This document shows, one piece after another, positions 39,876 to 46,839 of a stretch of DNA of 64,000 bases. Below the pieces are notes generated by a model. The model saw only the letters and a program-made list of their open reading frames with translations, was not told the origin of the DNA and searched no databases. Location: NCBI RefSeq assembly GCF_002811925.1, contig NZ_NPDS01000004.1:62001-126000 (forward strand), written 5' to 3'. The first letter of the stretch is position 1. Every line of letters starts with the position of its first letter. The position numbers and the translations under genes were made by a program. The DNA comes from Leptospira barantonii (GTDB taxonomy: Bacteria > Spirochaetota > Leptospiria > Leptospirales > Leptospiraceae).

Positions 39876-39904
39876 ATTATACAAGGAGGTTTCCTCAACT
39901 GCAA
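39876..39904 (-). promoter_or_regulatory. sigma70-type promoter of the AraC gene
   Basis: On the minus strand TTGCAG (39904-39899), a 17-bp spacer and TATAAT (39881-39876). The spacer holds GAGG-AAA-CCTC, a small palindrome that could be an operator. The ATG begins 7 bp after the -10 box. Confidence 0.68.
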
Positions 39905-40041
39905 ATATAATCCATACCGTTCAGAAGAATTAATGTGAAGAAAATAGGAACGTATATCGCGAGTAAACAAATTTTTGCATTGCTCGGTGTTTCCTTCTTC
40001 GCTTCCTCAGAGAACACATTACTCTATATTAGGATTTGCTC

Positions 40042-40890
40042 ATGATCAATCGGACCTCGGACTTGAAATCGGAAAACCAGAATAAAATGTTGTGGGAGAA
40101 GGGCGACTTTACGGAAATTGCCGCATTGATGCGTCAATCCGGAGAATCGCTCGTCGAGTCTCTTCGTTTAAGACCGCCTTTGAAAGTTTTGGATCTCGGC
40201 TGTGGAGACGGAACGACCGCAATTCCTTTGGCGAAAATCGGAGCGGAAGTTTTAGGAATCGATATTGCGAAGAATCTCGTCGCCGCCGGAAATAAACGAG
40301 CGGCCGACATGGGTCTTTCCCTTTTGAAATTTCAAGAAGGGGACGCGTGTAATTTGAAAGAGGTTTCGGATGATTCGTTTGATCTAACACTCTCGGTATT
40401 CGGCGCGATGTTTGCCCCGAAACCTTATGACGTTGCAAGAGAGATGGTTCGTGTCACCAAACCCGGCGGTCGAATTGTGATGGGGAATTGGATTCCGAAC
40501 GATCCGACTTCATTCGTATCTCAGTTGCTTAAGATCAGCGCTTCGTATTTGCCAAAACCGCCGGAGGATTTTATCAGTCCGATGACTTGGGGTGTGGAAT
40601 CCATAGTATTGGATTACTTCGGTGCGGCGGGAATACCCAAAGAGAAAATATTCATGATCAAAGACACGTATAGTTTTATATCCTCCGATCGGAATCCGGA
40701 AGATTTGATCGAACTGTTGGGGAAATTCTACGGTCCGACCATGAACGCGTTTGAAGCCGCGGAGAAAAACGGAACCGTCGAGGAACTCCGCACTCAATTG
40801 ATCGAGCTTGCGATGGAACAGAATGAGTCCGATACGACCGGGGTTTCGATACCGGCCACATACATGCGGGTGACGGTTTTCGTGGATTAA
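40042..40890 (+). CDS. SAM-dependent class I methyltransferase
   Basis: I use ATG 40042 with an AGGA site about 8 bp upstream (the TTG two codons earlier is less likely). About 282 residues. Motif I is VLDLGCGDGTTAIPLAKIGA with the acidic IDIAKNLV following; then LSVFGAMFAPKPYDVAREMV and VTKPGGRIVMGNWIPN as in UbiE/Methyltransf_11 proteins. The substrate is unknown. It is monocistronic and converges with the hydrolase. Confidence 0.88.
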   Translation: MINRTSDLKSENQNKMLWEKGDFTEIAALMRQSGESLVESLRLRPPLKVLDLGCGDGTTAIPLAKIGAEVLGIDIAKNLVAAGNKRAADMGLSLLKFQEGDACNLKEVSDDSFDLTLSVFGAMFAPKPYDVAREMVRVTKPGGRIVMGNWIPNDPTSFVSQLLKISASYLPKPPEDFISPMTWGVESIVLDYFGAAGIPKEKIFMIKDTYSFISSDRNPEDLIELLGKFYGPTMNAFEAAEKNGTVEELRTQLIELAMEQNESDTTGVSIPATYMRVTVFVD

Positions 40891-40920
40891 GGTATTATAA
40901 TAATCGCAACTACCGATCGG

Positions 40921-41793
40921 TCATAAATTCTCATTCAGAAACTCGAGAATTTCTTTCGGAAGCTTTTGATGGAACTTTTCACGATCAAAACCGTCCGGGT
41001 CCGTCGAGGGCGGAAAGTTCGGATTTTTCATCGAGTCTGGAAACGGACTCGAAAAAGAAAAATGTCCCGCGTTGGGAACCAATCGATACGTAATCTTTGA
41101 AGGATCGGGAACTCCTTTTCGAACGATATCCGCGTTCCATTCGGGAGTGATCGGATCGTGTTCCGCTCCGTAAAGAAGAATGGGAATCGTAACCTTACTC
41201 AATGAATTCATAAACCATCCCGCCCCGGGCGCCATGAGTACGATCGTTTTGATTCTTGAATCCGAAGATACTTCCACTCTTTCCGCTTCTTGGGTCCAAG
41301 GGATTCCTCCGGCAAGGGCCAGAGCGGTATAACCTCCCATCGAATGTCCGATCACCGCGATCTTATCCGAAAGAATATGATGATTCCATTGTGGATCGGA
41401 AAGAATCGAATCGATGGTCAGGCTGATATGTTTGGGACGATTGACGAGATTTGCGATCGTGTTTTCCAACTCGTTGTTGTTTCGATTGTTGCCGTAGTGT
41501 TCCGGCATAACGACTACGTAACCGTTTTTCGCCAAACACGTGCTAATCGTTCGATAAACAAGATGAGAACCGCCGTTTCCATGCGAGATTACTACCAAAG
41601 GAAATTTTCCGTCCGCGATTTTCGCATCGACCGCCACGTCCATCGTGTACGGACCGAAGGAAGTCGGTTGGGGAGAATGGACCGTGGGATATTGAATGAG
41701 AGCCGGAAAGGAAAGATTTTGTATCTCGTCCTTGATTTGTGTTTGAATACTGCCTACGAAAAATTCCGATCTTTGTCCGTTCATGTTTAACAT
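40921..41793 (-). CDS. alpha/beta hydrolase (dienelactone/PAF-acetylhydrolase-like)
   Basis: 290 residues. GHSMGGYTALALAGG gives the nucleophile Ser (GxSxG), EHDPITPEW a likely acid, and AGHFSF the catalytic His. FPLVVISHGNGGSHLVYR marks the oxyanion strand. No signal peptide, so cytoplasmic. The substrate cannot be read from the sequence. It is divergent from the small membrane protein at 41913. Confidence 0.85.
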   Translation of the reverse strand: MLNMNGQRSEFFVGSIQTQIKDEIQNLSFPALIQYPTVHSPQPTSFGPYTMDVAVDAKIADGKFPLVVISHGNGGSHLVYRTISTCLAKNGYVVVMPEHYGNNRNNNELENTIANLVNRPKHISLTIDSILSDPQWNHHILSDKIAVIGHSMGGYTALALAGGIPWTQEAERVEVSSDSRIKTIVLMAPGAGWFMNSLSKVTIPILLYGAEHDPITPEWNADIVRKGVPDPSKITYRLVPNAGHFSFSSPFPDSMKNPNFPPSTDPDGFDREKFHQKLPKEILEFLNENL

Positions 41794-41912
41794 AGGTAAC
41801 TTTTTTCGAATCCTTCGTTCGGTCGATTCGGAAATATTTATTGATTTACAACATTCTCCCGGAAGAGGAAACTCTTTCTCCCAAGATAGAACGGAACTTA
41901 GGAGGTAAGTAT

Positions 41913-42326
41913 ATGAATCCGATTCTTAAAAATATTCTCGCGTTGGTTGCCGGAGCTGTACTAGGAAGTGTGGTCAACATGGGAATCATTACGGCGAGCG
42001 GCTCCATCATTGCTCCTCCCGAAGGCGCGGACGTAACCACGATGGAAGGTCTCAAGGCCTCGATGCATCTTTTTCAACCGAAACATTTTATTCTTCCCTT
42101 TGTCGCGCACGCATTCGGAACCTTGGTGGGCGCTTACGTAGCGGCTCTGATCAGCGCGAGTCATAAAATAATCTTTGCGATGGTCATCGGAGTTTTGTTT
42201 CTTGCGGGAGGAATCGCGAACGTAATGATGCTTCCTTCTCCGATTTGGTTTGCGGTCGTGGATCTTGTGGGCGCGTATCTTCCTATGGGTTTTATCGGCG
42301 GGAAACTCGCTCTTCAAAGAAGCTGA
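41913..42326 (+). CDS. four-helix membrane protein (hypothetical)
   Basis: I start at ATG 41913, preceded by a consensus TAGGAGGT; the upstream part of the frame has no coding signs. 137 residues with four hydrophobic helices (about 5-25, 50-75, 78-100, 105-130), including GTLVGAYVAALISAS and LFLAGGIANVMMLPSP. Its family is not recognised with certainty. It opens a rightward cluster with DoxX, YCII and the sigma factor. Confidence 0.75.
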   Translation: MNPILKNILALVAGAVLGSVVNMGIITASGSIIAPPEGADVTTMEGLKASMHLFQPKHFILPFVAHAFGTLVGAYVAALISASHKIIFAMVIGVLFLAGGIANVMMLPSPIWFAVVDLVGAYLPMGFIGGKLALQRS

Positions 42327-42489
42327 TCGAATCTAAAAAAATAGGAGTTCGCTTAAAAAAAAATCTCCCCCGATGTCCAATTTCCCAAATCCCGATCCTC
42401 ATTTGAGTGTGATTCGAAAGTACGATTCGAATCCGAAGGAAAAATCAAATGAGGAACCGAAAGAGTTTCACTCAAAGGAAGGGAAAAAT

Positions 42490-42885
42490 ATGACAACTGC
42501 AATCGACAAAAAAGAAAAATGGATCAAAACGGCAAGATGGATCTACTGGACCATCACTTTGTTCTTTGCGATCACCATGATCATCGCGGGAGTTCTTTAT
42601 ACGATCGGATTCAAAACGGTCGTGGACGGCGTTACCGCGTTGGGTTATCCGGCGTATGTGTTGAAAATTTTAGGAATTGCTAAAATACTCGGCGGGATCA
42701 CCTTCTTACAGAATCGATTCTCAACCCTCAAAGAATGGGCGTACGCCGGATATAGTTTTAACTTAATCGGAGCTTCGGCCTCGCATACGTTTGCCGGCGC
42801 GGGAATCGGAGATATCATGACACCGATCGTAATTCTTTGTTTGGTGCTGATCTCATACAGACAATGGAAAACGGGTTGGATGTGA
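42490..42885 (+). CDS. DoxX-like membrane protein
   Basis: I start at ATG 42490 with GGAAGGG upstream; the frame is open another 39 codons, but those look non-coding. 131 residues and four helices: RWIYWTITLFFAITMIIAGV, then YPAYVLKILGIAKILGGITF, LKEWAYAGYSFNLIGASASH and IMTPIVILCLVLISY, as in DoxX-like family proteins. Often linked to redox or stress response. It is 19 bp upstream of the YCII gene. Confidence 0.82.
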   Translation: MTTAIDKKEKWIKTARWIYWTITLFFAITMIIAGVLYTIGFKTVVDGVTALGYPAYVLKILGIAKILGGITFLQNRFSTLKEWAYAGYSFNLIGASASHTFAGAGIGDIMTPIVILCLVLISYRQWKTGWM

Positions 42886-42904
42886 AACTTCAAGGGAGAA
42901 TTTT

Positions 42905-43243
42905 ATGAAAGACTTTTTACTATTATTCAGACAGCCGAGTTATGATTATACGAAAGCGACTCCGAACGAGATGCAGGCCCTTTCCAAAAAATGGCAGGAT
43001 TGGGTAAGCGGAATCGTCGCTCAGGGAAAGTTCGCGGATAACGGTCCGAGACTTGCGACCGAGGGTAAGGTTTTGAAATCGGGCGGAGTGATCACGGACG
43101 GGCCCTTTGTGGAGATCAGGGAACGACTCGGAAGTTTTATCATAGTCAAAGCGGACAGCTTGGACGAAGCGATTACGTTGGCGCACGGATGTCCCGCTTT
43201 GGACGCGGGTGGAAGTGTGGAAGTAAGACAGGTGATCGGATAA
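42905..43243 (+). CDS. YCII-related (DGPF) protein
   Basis: 112 residues. The DGPFVEIRERLGSFIIVKAD segment and the KVLKSGGVITDGPF strand carry the DGPF signature. DGPF/YCII genes are a recurring companion of ECF42 sigma factor genes, and here the next gene is one. A GGGAGAA site lies 6 bp before the ATG. Biochemical role unknown. Confidence 0.9.
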   Translation: MKDFLLLFRQPSYDYTKATPNEMQALSKKWQDWVSGIVAQGKFADNGPRLATEGKVLKSGGVITDGPFVEIRERLGSFIIVKADSLDEAITLAHGCPALDAGGSVEVRQVIG

Positions 43244-43255
43244 ACATTCAAAAAA

Positions 43256-43305
43256 CGGAATGTCGTCCTCGGTGAGGGCGGTGTTCCGATTGAATTCGAT
43301 TCAAT
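43256..43305 (+). promoter_or_regulatory. structured leader before the sigma factor gene
   Basis: A hairpin pairs CGGAA (43256) with TTCCG (43284), and inside it CGTCCTC (43264) with GAGGGCG (43274, one G-U), loop GGT. Directly after comes ATTGAAT-TCG-ATTCAAT (43289-43305), a perfect 7-bp inverted repeat ending 3 bp before ATG 43309. No Shine-Dalgarno sequence is visible between. Confidence 0.55.
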
Positions 43306-43308
43306 TTC

Positions 43309-44586
43309 ATGGAAGAAGAATACGATCTAAAACATCTGTTTCAAAGGGAGTTTTCGAAGATGGTCGCGGTGATCAGCAACAAGTTCGGATTGGAGCATAT
43401 CGAAACCGCGGAAGACATCGTGAGTGAAACGTTTTTAGTCGCGGCCGAGAACTGGGGAATCAAAGGTGTTCCTAAAAATCCGACCGCGTGGCTCTATGTG
43501 GTCGCGAAACAAAAAACGCTTCATCATTTTCGAAGAAACAAAATTCTCACAAAAAAAATCATACCCGAACTCGTTTCCAGAAACGAAAGAGATGAAAAAC
43601 GATCTTCGATCTCCGAACCGGATTTTTCTCCTCGCAACATTCAGGACAGTCAATTGAGAATGCTCTTCGCGGTTTGTAATCCCGCGATTGCAAGCGAGGC
43701 TCAGATCGGTTTAGCGCTCCGAATTCTTTGCGGTTTTGGAATCGACGAGATCGCGGAAGCTTTTTTATCCAATAAGGAAACGATCAACAAACGTCTTTTC
43801 AGAGCGAAAGAAAAACTAAGAAGCGAAAACGTAAGTATGGAACTCCCTCTCGAAAACGAGATCGAATCGAGGCTCGACAACGTATTGCACATAGTCTATC
43901 TATTGTTCAACGAAGGATATTATTCCAAAACTCAAAATCAAATTCTGAGAAAGGATTTTTGTCTGGAGGCATTGCGTTTGGCGTTGATGCTTTCCGAAAA
44001 TCCGAAAACGGATCGCCCGAAAACAAACGCGTTAGTCGCTCTTATGTGCTTTCACGCTTCCCGTTTTAACGCGCGTAGTACCGAAGAGGATACGTTCGTT
44101 CTTTATGAAAGCCAAAACGAAGAACTCTGGGATCGGGAGTTGATCGCTCTGGGAGTACGTTATCTCGGGCTTTCCGCGAAAGGAAACGAAATCAGTTCGT
44201 ATCATCTGGAAGCGCGGATCGCGTACTGGCATTGTATCAAGGAAGATTCCGAGGAAAAATGGGAAGAGATCCTTCAATCATACGATCGACTTTTGAAAAT
44301 CAACTATTCTCCGAGCGTCGCTTTAAACAGAATTTTCGCGTTGTATAAGGTGAAAGGGGAGAATGTCGCATTAAAAGAAGCCGAGAATTTAAAACTCGAA
44401 GACAATCATTTTTACTTTTTGTTGCTCGCGGAACTTTATACGAAGAAAAATCCCGAAAAATCCATATTCAATTTTCGTAAAGCCCATTCTCTTGCAAAAA
44501 CTCAAACTGAAAAAAAGGGAATCGAGGAAAAGATAGAAACGTTGAGAAGAGCCGAATCCCCTCAACGTTCCGAATCTAAGTCTTAA
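43309..44586 (+). CDS. ECF42-type RNA polymerase sigma factor with C-terminal TPR extension
   Basis: 425 residues. Sigma region 2 spans about 1-75 (FQREFSKMVAVISNKFGLEH, AEDIVSETFLVAAENWGIKG, NPTAWLYVVAKQKTLHHFRR) and region 4 about 120-170 (LALRILCGFGIDEIAEAFLS, KETINKRLFRAKEKLR). The long C-terminal part (about 180-420; DUF6596 and TPR-like) is typical of ECF42, which works without a classic anti-sigma factor. The adjacent YCII/DGPF gene is its usual companion. The leader is strongly structured, which suggests translational control. Confidence 0.9.
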   Translation: MEEEYDLKHLFQREFSKMVAVISNKFGLEHIETAEDIVSETFLVAAENWGIKGVPKNPTAWLYVVAKQKTLHHFRRNKILTKKIIPELVSRNERDEKRSSISEPDFSPRNIQDSQLRMLFAVCNPAIASEAQIGLALRILCGFGIDEIAEAFLSNKETINKRLFRAKEKLRSENVSMELPLENEIESRLDNVLHIVYLLFNEGYYSKTQNQILRKDFCLEALRLALMLSENPKTDRPKTNALVALMCFHASRFNARSTEEDTFVLYESQNEELWDRELIALGVRYLGLSAKGNEISSYHLEARIAYWHCIKEDSEEKWEEILQSYDRLLKINYSPSVALNRIFALYKVKGENVALKEAENLKLEDNHFYFLLLAELYTKKNPEKSIFNFRKAHSLAKTQTEKKGIEEKIETLRRAESPQRSESKS

Positions 44587-45590
44587 GGTTTGTTTCTGCT
44601 CAAGGAAACGATTCTTTTATCGCTCCACTGAGTCGGTTCGTGTCCGTAGATCACCTTGACCTTGGGATAAGCCGCGGCGAAAGAACGCATTCTTCGAATG
44701 ATATCCACGCTCTTGTCCCGGTTTACGGTCGCTCCCGGAGCGATTTCGTTTTCAAAACCGGCTTTTAAATGCGAAGCATCGAACGTAAACAACATCGGAC
44801 CGGAGACTTCGTTTAACAAAACGGCGAGTTCTCCTTCCGTGTGACCGTGAGCCGCGACGATCCAAACCGAACCGTCTCCGAAAAGATCATAAACTTTTCC
44901 TAATAGAGGCATCTCTTTGAATTTGTCCTTCGGCAAAACCGAAAGATCGAAATCCACCGATAAAGCACGGGGAGCGTATCCGTGTAGAATGGAAAAGGCT
45001 TTGCTTGCGTCTTCGGCTTCCTCTTCGGAAATCAAAACGCGGATCGGTCCTCTCGATCTAAGAGCTTCCATTCCTCCGATATGGTCCCAGTGCAGATGGG
45101 AGATCAGAACGAATTTCAAATCTTCATTCCGAATGTTTAATTTACTCAACTGACTTGCGGAATCGAATCCCTTTTCGGAACGGCAAGGAACGTTAAACAG
45201 CGGACCGATCAGGCTGAAGTCGCAGTTTCCATTCTCGTCCGCGGAAGGGACTCCCGAATCCATTAAAAAATTTCCGTGAACGGGATGACGCACCAAATAA
45301 CTCAATGCGGGAACCCATTGTTCTATCTTTTGATTATCCGGTGTTTTCGGATTTTTGGAATCGATCAGAATGGAAGGACCGGTAAAAACGTGCCCCGTTA
45401 AAAGCGCCTTAACTTCGAGTTTGCTCGGTTTGGAAAAAACTTCTTCCCAACTCGAATAACTTTTTTCCTTGGTCGGGTTTTCTCTCCAGGGGTTGGCTTC
45501 CTTCTTTAAAGGAGCTCCTAAAAAACAACCGAATGCGGATAAAACCGAAAGGATCGATAAAAACCGAACGCTGTACTTGAGAATTTTCAT
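44583..45590 (-). CDS. MBL-fold lactonase-like lipoprotein
   Basis: 335 residues. The N-terminus RFLSILSVLSAFGC has a lipobox-like AFGC. The MBL core has SHLHWDHIGGM (about 164), the AHGHTEGE segment (about 252) and TFDASHLKAG plus VIYGHEPTQW, as in AHL-lactonase-like (AiiA type) proteins. A quorum-quenching role is a family possibility, not shown. It overlaps the ECF gene stop by 4 bp in convergent orientation and is divergent from the Crp-family gene. Confidence 0.85.
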   Translation of the reverse strand: MKILKYSVRFLSILSVLSAFGCFLGAPLKKEANPWRENPTKEKSYSSWEEVFSKPSKLEVKALLTGHVFTGPSILIDSKNPKTPDNQKIEQWVPALSYLVRHPVHGNFLMDSGVPSADENGNCDFSLIGPLFNVPCRSEKGFDSASQLSKLNIRNEDLKFVLISHLHWDHIGGMEALRSRGPIRVLISEEEAEDASKAFSILHGYAPRALSVDFDLSVLPKDKFKEMPLLGKVYDLFGDGSVWIVAAHGHTEGELAVLLNEVSGPMLFTFDASHLKAGFENEIAPGATVNRDKSVDIIRRMRSFAAAYPKVKVIYGHEPTQWSDKRIVSLSRNKP

Positions 45591-45624
45591 AATTTACGCT
45601 GACCTCCGATTCGTCCTGAATCTC

Positions 45625-45652
45625 TTGACTCGGTACGAATTCGCTTTAGCAT
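45625..45652 (+). promoter_or_regulatory. promoter of the Crp-family gene
   Basis: TTGACT (45625-45630) and TAGCAT (45647-45652) separated by 16 bp. The predicted start is about 80 bp before the ATG, leaving a leader that contains a strong hairpin. Confidence 0.5.
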
Positions 45653-45662
45653 ACCTTGCAGG

Positions 45663-45698
45663 ATCCGAATCTCCTGGAACTTTTGTTCCAGTTCGGAT
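45663..45698 (+). promoter_or_regulatory. nested leader hairpin upstream of the Crp-family gene
   Basis: Inner stem CTGGAAC-TTTT-GTTCCAG (45674-45691) is perfect. An outer stem ATCCGAA (45663-45669) with TTCGGAT (45692-45698) is also perfect, with a 4-nt bulge on the left. No U-run follows, so this is more likely an operator or RNA regulatory element than a terminator. Confidence 0.6.
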
Positions 45699-45732
45699 TA
45701 AAAAATACGGATCGGATTCTTCGGGAGGCGGG

Positions 45733-46437
45733 ATGAAACTGACGGACGAAATCGCGAGGGCGGTCGAGCTCAGCATATTCTCCCCTTTAAAAAAAGAGTC
45801 GTATGTGCCCTTATTGGAGAAGGGGCAAATCGTAAAGTTTTCCGAAGGACAGATGATCCAACGAGGCGGTCCGAACGAAACACGTTATGCGGGATTGGTG
45901 TTGTCCGGTATTTTCAGAATGTATCTTTTTTCTCCTTCGGGCAGACAAACCACGGTGCGTTATGCGAAACGTGGAGAAATGATGGGAATCGTGGGCGCAC
46001 TCGCGGTGGGAACAAAACTCGGAGAACCGGAGGAGACCTTTGTGCAGGCGTTGAGCGAATCGGAGGTATTGGCGATCTCTTTCGACGATCTCAGATACTT
46101 CGGAAAAAAATCCCCCGAACTCGCTTGGGCCTTTGCGGAAGAATGCGCTAAAAGGGTTTACGCGGCCTTGCGTGAAGTGTATGGAATCGCGTTTACCGGA
46201 GTTCGTCAGAGATTGGCGCGTCATCTTCTTTTAAACGCCATGAGTAGCGAAACTCCTCCGTATTTATCCGTGAAGTTATCCCAGCAGGAACTCGCGGATT
46301 CCATCGGAACGGTTCGGGAAGTGGTCGTCCGCGAGCTTCGAAGTTTAAAAAAAGAGGGGCTTATCGAAAGTTCCAAAAAAGGAATCGCGATTCTGAATCC
46401 GAGCGCGCTTTTATCCTTTTCCGAAGAATCAAATTAG
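45733..46437 (+). CDS. Crp/Fnr-family regulator
   Basis: I start at ATG 45733 after GGGAGG; the longer frame begins inside the divergent MBL gene and is not credible. 234 residues: an N-terminal cyclic-nucleotide-binding-type beta-roll (KFSEGQMIQRGGPNETRYAG, MMGIVGALAVGTKL) and a C-terminal winged HTH (KLSQQELADSIGTVREVVVR, LRSLKKEGLIESSKKG). The canonical RTxS/E ribose-phosphate signature is not obvious, so cAMP binding is uncertain. No [4Fe-4S] Cys set is seen. Adjacent to the MBL gene, likely target. Confidence 0.85.
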   Translation: MKLTDEIARAVELSIFSPLKKESYVPLLEKGQIVKFSEGQMIQRGGPNETRYAGLVLSGIFRMYLFSPSGRQTTVRYAKRGEMMGIVGALAVGTKLGEPEETFVQALSESEVLAISFDDLRYFGKKSPELAWAFAEECAKRVYAALREVYGIAFTGVRQRLARHLLLNAMSSETPPYLSVKLSQQELADSIGTVREVVVRELRSLKKEGLIESSKKGIAILNPSALLSFSEESN

Positions 46438-46441
46438 AATA

Positions 46442-46825
46442 TCAAGAATTACGAATATTCTCCATCAACTTTCTCGTATCGAAGTAGACTTCGTTTCGGA
46501 CGATTTGGTCGTTCGTGACTTCCACGATATCCATTCCGTATTCGACCATCTCGTTTCCTTTTACGGGAATTTTGGCCTTCCACTTCAGAACAAAACCTTT
46601 TTCGTTCGGAATGATCTCGTCGTGCGTCCAAACCCAGTTCGGATTGTTACGCAGAAGAATCTTAAAATACGAAAGAATTTTATTCTTACCCTGGAATCCT
46701 TTTCGTGCGGTCGGATCCGAATAGAATGCGTCGTCCGAATAAAATTGAATCAGTCGGTCCGGTTGATTTCCCGTCCAGGAAGATAACCAGCGTATGCAAA
46801 AGTCCTCGGCATCTTTTAGATTCAT
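46442..46825 (-). CDS. SnoaL/NTF2-like protein
   Basis: 127 residues. The NTF2-like fold is suggested by FYSDDAFYSDPTARKGFQGK, ILSYFKILLRNNPNWVWTHD and WKAKIPVKGNEMVEYGMDIV. Such proteins are ligand-binding or small-molecule enzymes (SnoaL type). It lies 14 bp downstream of the acyltransferase gene and is probably co-transcribed. Confidence 0.82.
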   Translation of the reverse strand: MNLKDAEDFCIRWLSSWTGNQPDRLIQFYSDDAFYSDPTARKGFQGKNKILSYFKILLRNNPNWVWTHDEIIPNEKGFVLKWKAKIPVKGNEMVEYGMDIVEVTNDQIVRNEVYFDTRKLMENIRNS

Positions 46826-46839
46826 ACGCTGATTGTTTC

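Noticed and set aside
41290..41790. Plus-strand 166-residue frame
   Set aside because: Lies wholly opposite the alpha/beta hydrolase, whose catalytic motifs are clear; Arg-rich shadow translation.
42373..42489. N-terminal extension of the DoxX gene
   Set aside because: The ATG at 42490 has the ribosome binding site, and the extension is hydrophilic and unlike DoxX proteins.
45469..45732. N-terminal extension of the Crp-family gene
   Set aside because: Begins inside the divergent MBL gene and covers the promoter and leader hairpin; GGGAGG at 45723 supports the later start.
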